Source: Galaxea fascicularis
Taxonomy: Eukaryota; Cnidaria; Anthozoa; Scleractinia; Euphylliidae
Assembly: GCA_948470475.1 (NCBI GenBank)
Contig: OX419342.1
Location: 21,620,344 to 21,684,343 of the forward strand
Direction: 5' to 3'
DNA length: 64,000 bases
Positions 33,900-45,399 of this stretch are shown here, piece after piece. Numbering within the stretch: position 1 is the stretch's first letter; every line of letters begins with the position of its first letter. Made by a program: the position numbers and the translations under genes. Under the pieces are notes generated by a model that saw nothing but the letters and a program-made list of their open reading frames with translations, had not been told where the DNA came from and searched no databases.

Positions 33900-36800
33900 T
33901 GGCTCCCAGGAGTGACGTCAGATGACGACAGTCGGCCATTAAAGGGTCGCTGGAGGTTACGCCCACGAGAGCAACAATACCGCGAACTTCCTCAGTCCCA
34001 GTCCCCTTGTAAAGTTTCTCAAGCAATCTCTTTCTTGAAGGCTGGTATTTTTCAGCGAATGATAATCGAGCAAACATCATGCAACATTTGTTGAGGTGGC
34101 CAAACAATTTTGAACGACCCTTAAAACTGATGAGGCTGTCATTAAGTGCTTGACATATTGATTGGGCGGATTTCAACATTCAACTGACACGGCACGATAC
34201 ACTGATCAACTGGTTTAATAACAATCGCAATATTTTTCAAACAAACAAGTGTCCCGTGTATCGTTAACATATCGTTTTATTTCTGAAACTCACGCCATTT
34301 CAAACCTTTGTTCGTAAGAGACACTCTCCTACAAAGTGGCACGTGAGTGTAAAAGCCCGTTTCAACACTGGCGGATGTTTCGCAAATGTTGGAAGGAAAA
34401 ACAAGTCTGTTGAAGTAGTTTTAACAACAGTTCAACGTTTTTAAAAATATCGTGACAAAAGAACTTAATGGAAGCTCTTTAATTCCTTTTGGGTCAACCT
34501 TGAAATATCGTTGTGCATTATAAGAAGAAATATAATTTATTTTAACGTCATGAAAGGACAAAAAAATTAAATCGTCATTTATAATTTCGGTGACAGGTAA
34601 ACAACGTCGTTAATAATCCAAAGAAATTTGCACTTTTTTCTTGCGCAACATACACGGTGAAGCTATTGGTTGTAAAAGAAGTAAGACGACCAACAACGCT
34701 TATATTTGTATACTTAATTAATTATTGCCCCCAAAGAGCTAAACATTTATAAGTATAACTTAAAGCCACATTTCGTAACATTTGAAACCTAGCTAGTTCT
34801 TCGGCGGGATTTTTCATTAATGATTTTGGCGATTTATACAAACGACCTTTTTAGCCTTTTAGAAGTTTTGATTGCAGACCAGCTTTACTCAAGAAAGTAA
34901 ATGGGTGCTGAGTAGGACGTAGGATGGACCACAAAGTAACCAAACTGAAAAAAAAAAACATTTGTTCAGTTATTTATTATCTATTTGCTTTCTTTCATTG
35001 TATATCAGTTTCACTCTTACTTCACTAAACTGTTTTCTATGGCTGAAAAAAGGAATATATCTTGGAATGTTGTGCTCTTACCTCTGAAGATGCCTAAGAA
35101 TGGTGCGCCTCAAACTCGAAAAATTTCAGTGCAGAAGGGAAAGCTCTGATCTCTGCAGGAATAAGTAAATGTCAGATCGTTCCAGCGAAATTTTGCTTCA
35201 GAAAGATATATTGTTTTGCTGGTACCTAAGTTATTCTTAATAAATCAATGAACTATTTACATCTACTTAAATTTCGTTTGTTCAGTTTAAGTAATTGGTA
35301 GCGCATATGAAGTTTAATTTCTTTTGAAATTCTTCCATCTCTTTACAGCTTTCTAGGTTATTAATTCTGAGACCTCGCGTGCAACTCGGCATGACCACGG
35401 CAAGACCCAATCTAGAACTGAACATTTATATATGAGACGCTTTCATCACGTTTGGATAGGTATCCATGAATTCAAACTAAATCTTTTTTTTTATTATTGC
35501 GTTTTAGTGGAAGCTGGTCCTTGTTAACATAGAATGCCACTTGCATGTGGGATGGTCACAATTAAAAGTGAAGAGCTCTAATCTTTGCGGAGGCGGTTGA
35601 TTCTAGAGCGCAAAACATTTCAAAGTGGCCTGGGACTGATTCACTGATTAACCACGACGGCAAAACGTAAAAAAGGAGATCTAAGAAAGGTTCGTTAGAG
35701 CTAATGTTTTTACTTTGAGAGTCAAAATCTGATACGTTTTTTGTGCGTCTTTGAGATTTACTGTTATTTTACAGTGCACTAAAGGAGGATCGGCGCTGTA
35801 CATGCTTGGTCTTTGTTTCCTGTTTGAGTAAGTGACGACCGGTAAACAGATTCACTGGTTCTTGAACGTTTTTGGTATATTCGTAAAATTGAATTGGTAA
35901 ACTCGGCTCAGAGACTCACAAAAAACTTGATATCTTTGAGCTCTCTGTCTTTAATGATCGTGGTTAAGGTGCAGCAATATCGCGGACTTCCTCGGTTCCA
36001 GTATCCTTGCTATGTCTTGTTAGCGTTTCCAAAGCAACCACCCCCTTAGCGATTAGAATTTCTTGGTTTTTACTATTATCCTCCCACTCGTTGTAATTAC
36101 CTCTGTTTCGTAAGAAGCCCTCTCACAAGAACCTTTATAGAACTATCACGGCGTGAAAAACTTGGAAATGTCAATTAAGCGCCTTTAAAATCCCCCAATG
36201 TAGGTGCGAATTTCGAGATAAAAACTGGGCATTGTTTTGACTGAAAGTTTGTCAAAGGGATGAAAATAATGTAAAATTTTGATTTATTGTTTGTGACATA
36301 AGCAATGACTGAAAGTTCGTAAATAATTAAGTGACAGCAAAACAGTGGAAATGATCTTAATTGAAGGTTGTTGCATACGGATGTTGGACTTATTCAGAGT
36401 TTGTTCTTTGTGTTTTTGCACGTGCATTAATAATAAGATGTTGCGCTTCAAAACACTGCACGTCCCCAGAAAAACTTTGTTTCAGCGCTTCAAAATTACA
36501 TGGGAACAGTTTGCGCTGCACCGGCGGTCTCCCGTTAACAATTTCGTTCAATTTTTTTCAATTTAATGGCCAGACATCATGCACCTGACTGACCAGTTTT
36601 ACCAGTATGACGCGGGGAATTCAGAAGTAGGGAAGAACGGAAATCTTATGAGACCTGTTTTAAAACCAATTGCACAATAACTTATTTACAATGATACTGG
36701 TGGAAATTTAGAGGACTGCAAATGCAGTCGTAAAAAGTCGTGCTTTACACCTCCCCCCCTTCCGCTCACACACTTTCAAAGCGACAGATGAAACCTGATT

Positions 36801-38505
36801 TCCCTAAGGCAAACTCAACGCTTCCTTTCCTGCATTATCACTTCGAAGAAAAGATAATTAGTGAACACTAAGCTTATACAGTTCTCTGCGCTTTGGTGGC
36901 ACTTAAGTGGTTATTTCCCTGGGGAGGGGGAGGGGCGGGGGAGGTTGTGCTTCGGATTTTAAGTGGTGGGGATGATCAAAGGATTTTTTGGGGTTTGAAA
37001 TTTTCCATTCCGGGATTTTCTTGGCCGAGGATGTTTTGGGGGTTTGTTGGAAGTCCTGGGGATTTTTTTCATTATTCGATCATCCCGTCACGTGAAATCC
37101 GAAGTAGCCCCCTTGGGAACATTTCTCCTCGCGAAGCCGTTTTCTATACTGAAAAGGAGATTCTCTGATTATTTTGCTGCAAGTCTGATACGGAATAGGC
37201 CCTTATTGACTGTGCCCATAAAAGTAGCATATCATGTTACAAGCAGTGCCCGACTTTTTCAAAATTATGCTCGTTTTTGAAAAATAGGCTACTGTTTGGT
37301 AAATATGCTTTAAAAAAACATAAGTCCAAAATTATGCATTTACTGTTAAATAAGTATAATATCTTCTTTATCTTGGTGGCTCAAATCTCTAACAATTTGA
37401 GAGGGTTCTAGCTTCGATCGGGCGGTCGTTCTTTATCCTGTATCAACAGCTTGCCTGTATCTGTAAGTTGCTCGACGCCAATTTGTTGGCTGTAAACCGA
37501 CGCAATCTTTATTTCCGGGGCCCAGTCGTCTAGAAGACGAACAACGCGGAATCCTTCTATCCCCTCCCCAGACGAATAAAAGTAGACTGAACTATGAACA
37601 GAACTTGAAAAAATCAATCTTAGTGACCAAACAAGTCATGACTCTTGGAATGTTCCCTCAAAAAAGAAAATATATGCCGTTTATGTTAACAGTGCTACTT
37701 TTATAAAAGTGTAAAAATTGTGCTCGTTCATCCAAGTTATGCCTAAAATTATGCTACAACCAGTTGCAAAATTGTTGAGACATTCGCAATCAAAAACGTC
37801 TCTTCTTTCTCTAAAACGCTGCTGCTAACAAATCTGTGAGATACAATACACACCCCCTCCCTCTCTCCCTTTCAAAGTTGTTCCTCAAGTTTCGAGCATG
37901 GTGTTGCACCGTTAACAACTTTGATAAGAGGGAGAGGGGGAGGGAAAGCGGAAGATCATGGAAACGTTATTCAAGGCCAAATGGCATACAGTGTCTCAAG
38001 TATTTTTGCAACTCGTTGTAGCACAATCCATAAGGGATTAGTACAGAAAGGTCATTAAGCTTCATAAGTCTTACGTGAACGATTCTTTTTTTTCAGCCGA
38101 ACTCAATCAGATTGTGCAGCTAGCCGGACACTAACGGAGTATCGTGTTATTGTGTCGAAGGCGCCTCGATAATAAAGAATGATTCGCGACAAAAATGCCA
38201 GAGTGTTTAGGCCAGATCTGGCGATGATTAGGTCGAAAGAAGAAAACGACTGATTTCGTTTTCAAACGAGAACACTGTAATCTTTTACTTAGAGCATATT
38301 TTTCCGAGCACATGCAGTACAACACAGTATACGTAAAAACCTAACTCAAAATCCTCAAAAATGCCACAAAGAAAAGCTATTTACGTGCGCACTTGATGAG
38401 AGCTTGCATAGATGTGAGTAGCATTACGTAATCGTGCAAAGGAAAATTAATTAAAAGCGTCTCATAGGTGCACAAAAAAAATTAACGACAATATTACAGA
38501 GAAAA

Positions 38506-38510
<5 letters not shown>
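33900..38510. other. Upstream of gene D; no further gene supported
   Basis: The stretch near 33.96-34.05 kb (GCAACAATACCGCGAACTTC) recurs in diverged form near 35.97-36.03 kb, and a TTCGTAAGAGAC block near 34.31 recurs near 36.11, so a ~400-bp piece has been duplicated. A G-rich repeat at 36.91-37.08 kb matches 17.46-17.56 kb. A minus-strand ORF at 37617-37408 reads protein-like (RVVRLLDDWAPEI) but has no splice support. Confidence 0.5.
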
Positions 38511-38513
<3 letters not shown>

Positions 38514-38547
<34 letters not shown>

Positions 38548-38556
38548 CTTTTGGCT

Positions 38557-38597
<41 letters not shown>

Positions 38598-38658
38598 ATG
38601 CGCCGTGACCGAGAGCCAAATATTTTCCCGTCCGGCCCGACCTAACTCAGTCAATAAG
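38514..38658. mobile_element. Near-perfect 145-bp palindromic element
   Basis: CTTATTGACTGAGT...GGCCGGACGGGAAAA on the left is mirrored on the right, giving arms of about 60-65 bp around a short GC-rich centre (GGACCGAGCGCAGCGAGGTCC, itself partly symmetrical). Much more GC-rich than its surroundings. No ORF. Probably a high-copy foldback MITE. Confidence 0.8.
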
Positions 38659-38970
38659 CATTTTATCATATGGCCTCCTTAGATTCTTCATGAGGGCGTA
38701 AAAGATGAAGTTTTTACAAAAAAGCGACTGATTTGCACATAAAATTGATCTAATATGTTATTTACATTTGCTTTCTGGTTGTAAAATAAACTTACATGGA
38801 TAGAACCGACGAAATCCTCTAAAATTGTATCGCGCGGGGCTGTACGTGTTCCTAACAGGGCGTACGGCTTTTTCCGGCCCTGCTCGCGCCAATGCGTACG
38901 GCCCTCATACGGGGATTTTCTCAACAGTTTTAGAATGAAAGCGCGCGCGGGGCCGTACGAGTCATATGAA

Positions 38971-39440
38971 CTCAGTTACGTAACTGGAATTAAGTCGGCG
39001 CTTTATTAAATCTGAATTTGTCTTTTGTTCTCACAGCTTTGGTTTTCAAGTTTCCCAAGAATGTCACTGTTTTTCAGAGAGTTATTAAAACTCTTCTCTG
39101 AACACGTAAAGATAGAATAATTACTATAACAATAACACAAAATAGTATACGCAAAAAAAAAAAAATCCCTCAAAAACGCCATAAAGAAAATCTATTGCGT
39201 GGAAATGAGCAGCATTACATAACCGTAGAAAAAATAAGCGACAATATTAATATACTCGATTACGTAACTGGAATTAGCTTGGCGCTTTATTAAATCTGAA
39301 TTCTTTGTGTGTTTTGTTTTCACGGCTTTGGTTTTCAAGTTTCCGAAGAACGTGACTATTTTTCAGAAATTGATTAAAACAATTCTCTGAGCGTATAAAG
39401 ATACAATGATTGTTATGATAAATTTAATGTCTCTGTTTTG
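38971..39440 (+). repeat. Tandem direct duplication, ~287-bp period
   Basis: GTTACGTAACTGGAATTA...GGCGCTTTATTAAATCTGAATT...GCTTTGGTTTTCAAGTTTCC occurs at 38975-39120 and again at 39261-39410. The intervening piece (AGTATACG...CCATAAAGAAAA, 39150-39245) is itself a diverged copy of 38325-38495. So the area is built of alternating duplicated blocks. Confidence 0.7.
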
Positions 39441-39444
39441 TTAT

Positions 39445-39550
39445 TTAAGGCCTGGGAATTATTTCAGGTGTAACATGCATGAGTAAATACTCCCTAATGG
39501 CATTGTTTACACAACTTTTCATGGTTCAACTTCTATTTGAATCACCATCA
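39445..39550 (+). repeat. Copy 1 of a repeat found upstream of the collagen genes
   Basis: AAGGCCTGGGAATTATTTCAGGTG...CATGAGTAAATACTC...CATTGTTTAC. Related copies lie at 40517-40625, 47250-47325 and 47726-47825; two of these four stand at the left ends of the F and G duplication units. Confidence 0.65.
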
Positions 39551-39857
39551 CGATCTCTCGAAACAAGACGAAATTTCATTTTATTTTTTTCAAAGGAAAG
39601 GTGGAATTCCAAGAAATTTTTCGAGGAAAGAGTTTTTATTTTGAAATGTCAATTCCTTTATGCAAAGTTACACTTCCAGTCCCCTTTAATTCCTCTTCAG
39701 GTGGCACATCGAGTAAATCTTTTCATTTCATCTTTAAACGACGTGTTTCCTTTTGCAGAAACCAGAATTACTCCTTGAGCTGCTTTGGTGACTGTCCGAA
39801 AGCACTAAACTCGTTCCCAGGGCCTTTAACTCACCACCAGAGATGAAAGACACCGTT

Positions 39858-40033
39858 GCAACGATGATCTAAATCCGAAGGTCGTGGGTTCGATTCCCAC
39901 CCAGGTCAGAGATTTTTTCCTCTGTCCTTGGGTTAGTTAGTCCCTGATGCTGTTGATCAGCGATGGTTTCTAATTATTCATTCATCACACTTGCAGTAGT
40001 GTAAGACCTCATTTGATGTATTCATACATATAT
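39858..40033 (+). mobile_element. tRNA-derived SINE, 5'-truncated copy
   Basis: Starts inside the tRNA-like head (GATCTAAATCCGAAGG, B-box-like GGTTCGATTCCC) and continues with the same body as the fuller copy at 40131 through TTCATACATATATA. The A box is missing. Confidence 0.8.
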
Positions 40034-40130
40034 ATACTACACGCTACTGAGGACAACACTCATTCACAGTTAGTACTTGGCTTGGGTCGAGCCGATTTGT
40101 CCTGAAATTCCCACGGCCTGCTTCCGTCTG

Positions 40131-40328
40131 GCCTTGTAGCTCAGTCGGTACAGCAACGGTGATCTAAATCCGAAGGTCGTGGGTTCGATTCCCACCCAGG
40201 TCAGAGATTTTTTCCTCTGTCCTTGGATTAGTTAGTCCCTGATGCTGTTGATCAGCGATGGTTTCTAATTATTCATTCATCGCACTTGCAGTAGTGTAAG
40301 ACCTCATTTGGTGTCTTCATACATATAA
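40131..40328 (+). mobile_element. tRNA-derived SINE, near full length
   Basis: Head reads GCCTTGTAGCTCAGTCGGTA (A box) and GGTCGTGGGTTCGATTCCC (B box), a recognisable RNA polymerase III promoter. It is followed by a ~120-bp unrelated body ending in ATACATATAAAA. The head lacks a plausible complete tRNA fold and aminoacyl end, so it is a SINE, not a tRNA gene. The copy at 39858 is nearly identical. Confidence 0.85.
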
Positions 40329-40499
40329 AAATTATGTTCTTTGAATACGATGTCTGGATAAAATAAACTATTTCAATCATCCAACGGATTGATAAAAAAA
40401 ATTTATTCAACAAAACGGGGGGCCGCGGCCCCCTCGGCCCACCCCTAAATCCACCCCTGATCATCGCATTTTTCTCTATAGAATTTGCTTTCGGGGAAG

Positions 40500-42743
40500 T
40501 CACACAAGTAAAATTGAAGGCCTGGGACGTATTTGAGATGCAAAATGCATGCGTAAATACTCGGATATGTCACTGTTTGCCCAGCTTTTCGCGCCGGTTC
40601 AAATGCATCTGAACTGCTATTTACGATTTTTTGTGACTGAAAAGAAACTTAAATAAATACATTGTTACAGAAAAGCAAAGAGACCGTCCAGTGCTGGGGT
40701 TATGAGAGAAGGTTGTACGGAAAAGTCAGAGCCATGGTCATCGTGTAAGCTTGCAGCATGTTAAACTTGCTGATTGGTGGATGTTTGTTCAATTAAGATA
40801 TCATTTACCTTAGCAAGATCCATTAACACGGCAAATAACATTCTTCAACTAAAATAGAACAACAAAACAGAATTAAGGCGATGAAAGCATCATTATACAT
40901 TTTAGATATCGGTCTTCGCGCCTTCGTAGTTTTCATAGCTCACGTGTGTCCCTAGAAATTGTCAACAACCGATCACGTCTTTAAACAAATGTATATTCAT
41001 TGGGGGTAATTAACGAGTCAACATCATTATCTGTTTCTCCATAAAAGGTCATCATTTTTTATTTATTTACGTAAGAAGGCAAGTTTTCATTGGCAATCGG
41101 TTTTGAGGCCCAATATTTTTATCGAATTGTTAACGGGTTCCGCAAAGGTGTTCTCAGTCGATCTTCAGGAACGCAATACTCACAGTTTGATTTGAGCAAA
41201 AGGGGCTGCCTCAAAGTAAGTTGCCAAAGAGTTGAGTGTTGATCTCAAACGTCGTTTTACTACCTGGCACACTTTTCTTCCTCGGCACTCATGATCAGAT
41301 TTGGTTATTTACATCAGGTGGCCGGAGAAGTTGAATTCAATAATCCTTAGGTTTTTAGTCCTCTTTTAAACTGAAACGTATTATCATCAACTGTTGCTTT
41401 TCGCTAATACCCATGCAGAGTTATCACAAATGATATTTTAGCGAACAGTTTGAGAGTCTTTTGAAGTCGTACTGCCAGTAGGAAAAAAGTACTTTTTGGA
41501 CGCCATGGTCGAGTATTTACACTTCTGAGTCAGCAGTTGAATCAATTATCCCCTGGATTTACAAGTTGCAGCACACTTCGGCTTCCTGAAAACCTAACTG
41601 GACTCACTTTGCAAACCCAATAACCTTTCTCTCCTCCGAAACTAAAAAGGATTTTTAAATTCTGACGAAAAATTGAAGAAGCATTCGGTAAAGAAAGCAT
41701 CCAGTAAGTGGTAAAAGAATATTTGGATTTTGTTGTGAGCGACCAACTTCGTTTGAGTCACCACGCTGCTGTGAACATAACTCTTTCTTCTTTTCTCTTT
41801 TCATTTGATTAATTATTATTATTATTATTATTATTTATTTATTTAATTTATTTGTTCATCTCCAATTGTAAAATAAGTTTTAAATCAAACTTCCTCCCAA
41901 AGAACGAATCTTAGGACGTTACTAAATGCTTAAATTCAATTAAGTCTTTTTTTTTTTCTTCTGCGAAGTCCACTCATTAATTGGCAATTTCAGTTCGAAA
42001 ATTATGCGAAAATACGTCCGATCCTTGTTGAAAATTGGGAAAAGATGGGAAATTTTCCAGCTATTAAATTAAAAGTTGCGATAAACTTGTCCAATTAACT
42101 CGATAAACAGACTTCCCTGCCTTCCAACTTCCATCCCAAACTGTTATCATTTAGATCGGTCGAAACAGTCACGCCTAAAACTACTACGAAAACGTTTACG
42201 AAGGTGATATATGTTAGTTAATCCACAAAGAAACTCTCAGATACCTTTTGTAATGGAAGAAAAAATGAGGTGCCCATTTTTACTTATAAATTTAAATTGG
42301 CATCAAAATGATGTATGACATGAATGTGAATTTTTGCCTTTAAAATATCGATTTGATGTCGGGTGTTGAGAATAGACAGACTTATAAGCCAGAGCATCAT
42401 CTTGATATAACCCCAAATTCTCTTAACTAATGTACAAGGAACTGTATACCAGCTAGAAAGGAGAATTAATAATCAGATCACGGGCGTTGAGGGTTAAGAC
42501 CTAAACCCGATCGTTGAACGCCAGAGTGCCATCATAGCTAGTATTATCAAAATTTGCTCATTCAACAAGTACAACATAAACGGTTTGAAACCAAGAATCA
42601 TCGCTGACAACGTGTCATTCACAGAAACTCCTTGGAAATCATTTAAAACCAAAGCACCTCAATAAACTTGCTTGTGCAATGTAAATTAGTTAAGTGATTG
42701 AACTGATAGTAATGATATTAAGCATGTCTTCACTTTATTACAG
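40500..42743 (+). promoter_or_regulatory. Probable promoter/5' UTR region of gene F, duplicated upstream of G
   Basis: Blocks in this interval recur in the same order upstream of gene G: GGCCTGGGA... (40517 and 47728), the GAGACCGTCCAG...CTTGCAGCA block (40680 and 47900), AGCAAAAGG(G/A)G(C/T)TGCCTCA (41197 and 48477), AATCATCGCTGACA (42597 and 49313), then a splice acceptor 17-20 bases before each ATG. This collinearity suggests the duplication included the promoter and an untranslated first exon. The exact start site is not visible. Confidence 0.5.
42399..42512 (+). repeat. ~115-bp dispersed repeat, copy 1
   Basis: CTTGATATAACCCCAAATTC...GCTAGAAAGGAGAATTAATAATCAGATC...GGGTTAAGAC. A second copy at 57876-57990 is clearly related along its whole length. 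Confidence 0.75.
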
Positions 42744-42759
42744 GTGATTGAAAGAGAAA

Positions 42760-45295
42760 ATGGACTCTGTGTTGTTTAAAGTATTTGTGGCGTTCTTGGT
42801 GGTGCTATTCTTAGCCTGTTGTTCTGCGTCGAAAACCAACCAAACTGAAAATCCCGTAAGTCTTTTTTTTTTTTTTCGCTTTTTTTTTTTCCTTGCATAT
42901 GAAGTGTTACATTCGCAATTAAAGAATGAATCCTGTTGTCACGGGTGATTTGGCTGGGAAATAAGGGGAGGGAGGGGTAGGAAAGGCCTTGATAGAGGGT
43001 CTCACTGGGGGAGAGGGGTAGCTTTCACGGCTATCGATCGGTTATTCTTTTTCCGTGACGGTTAACTTATATTATTATACATTGGTGTCACCAGCTGGAT
43101 TTTGATTGGCTATAAGCACGCAGCTAATTCTTGCTAGCTCTGTTTCTCTTACGTCATACCTACAGACAATAGTTTTTATATATGTAGAATTGACGTCATA
43201 CCTACAGACAATAGTTTTATAAATGCAGAAGTGACGTCAACTCATACACTAACCAGCAGTTTGATCAGTTTTGTTATGGCGGAGTCGCCAGTGCAGCTCA
43301 GGAATATGCATAATAAAACAATTATTGGATTCGGCTCTCGCATGATAGCGATAATTATCAAGGCCTCAGTTTGTGTTATCCGCCTCAGCCTTCGGCTTCG
43401 GCAGATAACACAAACTTTGGCCTTGATAATTATCGCTATCATGCTCAACCTCATCCAATAATTGTTAAATTACATCAAAGAAACGTCTCTTGTTGACAAT
43501 GACACGTAAATATTTTTTTTTACTTTTTTCGGGATTTATGTGTTACTTTGGTCTTGTCAGAATGTTAGAGAGTAAGAGTTAAAGAAGTAAAACGGAGCCG
43601 ACTGCTCCGACATGTTTAACGATATCTGGAAATACTCCCTATTCCACTTTTCAAAATAAAAAAATCGCGCTAGATGCTTTTAAATTTTACCACGGCTAAC
43701 GGTTATTTTTTGTCATTTCCACGTCTAATGGTTAACTTTTTCTTATGTCTCACGGCTAACGGTTAACCCTACTGAGACCCTCCTGATAGTTTCTTTGTCT
43801 ATAACGTGGAGGACGGCTAAAAGAGCCCGCGGGGGCTTACTTGAGAGGAGTATTAAATGAGGTTGATGTTACATACAAAGGAAATTAAAAAAAAAAAACA
43901 GTTCAATGTTATTCAAGGATTCTTTTGTCTTTGTTGCATCAATCAAGCAGACTGGTCCTCACTGTTACGGTGGCATTCCCGGCATGCATGGCAGGCCTGG
44001 TATCCCCGGGTTACCGGGCCGTGACGGACGAGATGGTCGTGATGGAGCCCCAGGTGAACAGGGTAAACCAGGGAGTACTGGGCCCCCAGGACCTCGCGGT
44101 CCCAAAGGACCTGCTGGTGCTAATGGAAAGGATGGTCCCAAGGGAGCACCTGGAGACCAAGGCCCACGCGGTCAGAAAGGAGAGCGCGGTGCAATGCCTG
44201 TGAAAAACTGGAAGGAGTGTGTCTGGCAATACGTGAATGATGGTAAAGACATCGGGCTGGTCCGGGTGAGAAGAATCGCAGTGTAGTGACAGTTGTTCTG
44301 TGGACGCGGTTTCATTTTCATTTTAAGTAACCAACTGTAGTAACTGAGTAAAGTCTGAAAAAGTAACCAGTTCGAACTCGTGACTTTTTGTGAAGTTGGT
44401 GCAGTGCTCCACTAACTTTCAAAGTTATTGTTGGGAGCTGTCGAAAGTTGTCAGCCGCTGCATATGTGAAACACAGTCGAGATCATGTGTGCAGTTGTAG
44501 CAAAACCAAGAGACATAATTGGACATCTGCCCTGTTATGACTCTTGGCAAAACTCATTAAATTACCACTCAGTGATACCTTTGTTTTCCAATTCAGATAA
44601 CATCAACCTTGATCTCTTCAGACTTCCTTTTGAGAATAAGGTTGTAATCCTGTGAAGGAATGATTTCGCTAATTCTTCATTTTAATTCGATTAGAGTAAA
44701 AGAGCCTTTTTCTATAAGGGTGCCATCTCTCTCATGATTATATATATGATCTAGTATATCATTTTCTAAATACTTTAAATAGTACCAGTCATGCTTCCCT
44801 TAATATCAGCAGTTCCTGTAAGTGAAATGTTAATTCTGTCAAACTAATGATAACAACGTTAAAAATAATAATGATGACGATGATAATAATAACAATGAAT
44901 TCCTATGTGTTTTTATGTTTCATTACTCCACCGCATAGGAATGTTTGTTCATGAAGAATTTCTCTGATACATCCCTTCATGTGTACTGGACAGGTGCCTT
45001 GAGAATCAGTGGCTGCAATGGGTGCTGTAAACGCTGGTACTTTACTTTCAATGGCGTTGAATGTTCAACTCCTCTGCCCATTGATGGTGTGGCGTACCTG
45101 GGCCGAGCCGGAACCAACCAGGATCTTCATCGCGTCCGCCATATTGAGGGGCACTGTAATAACATCCAGAAAGGGCAGGTGCGCGTGGGATTCTGGATCG
45201 GCAATTGTAACGGATATGGAAACGCTGATGGTTACACGGGCTGGAATTCAGTGTCCCGGATTTTTGTGGAAGAAGTTCCTGGGCCCCAGGCTTAG
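42760..45295 (+). CDS. Gene F: secreted collagen with CTHRC1-like C-terminus
   Basis: Exons 42760-42855, 43948-44265 and 44939-45295, phase 0 throughout, predict 256 residues. Exon 1 gives a signal peptide (hydrophobic [13 protein letters not shown]). Exon 2 gives an uninterrupted run of 25 Gly-X-Y triplets (including [10 protein letters not shown] and KGERGA), then WKECVWQ. Exon 3 gives the C-terminal domain with [21 protein letters not shown] and [13 protein letters not shown]. That domain closely follows collagen triple helix repeat-containing protein 1 (CTHRC1), a secreted trimeric glycoprotein linked in vertebrates to Wnt/planar polarity and matrix remodelling. Length and domain order also match CTHRC1. 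The exon 2 acceptor is a tandem AAGCAG, so one Gln may be optional. AATAAA at 45378. Gene G is its tandem twin. Confidence 0.9.
43317..43466. mobile_element. Inverted-repeat element in intron 1 of gene F
   Basis: AACAATTATTGGAT and ATGATAGCGATAATTATCAA at the left are mirrored at the right end. Arms are ~67 bp around a small AGCCTTCGGCT hairpin. Non-coding foldback element, absent from the matching intron of gene G. Confidence 0.8.
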
Positions 45296-45399
45296 CCGTG
45301 AGCTCTAAAGGCAGCAACGGTGTTCCGTTGTTTCGCGATGGGACTGTGCTTCTTATCGTATCTGAGTATCTCGTAGAAATAAAAGAAAGTGAAGCACGG

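Noticed and set aside
37408..37617. Third neck-like exon (RVVRLLDD resembles VLRLLDN)
   Set aside because: Similarity is limited to a few residues, there is no terminal Cys, and no CTLD or signal exon lies nearby.
40131..40205. tRNA gene call from A-box and B-box motifs
   Set aside because: The head does not complete a tRNA-like fold, is followed by a repeated body, and a second copy lies 270 bp away. It is a SINE.
43925..44203. Alternative-frame ORF over the collagen exon
   Set aside because: By-product of the periodic Gly-X-Y codons; the in-frame collagen reading is unambiguous.
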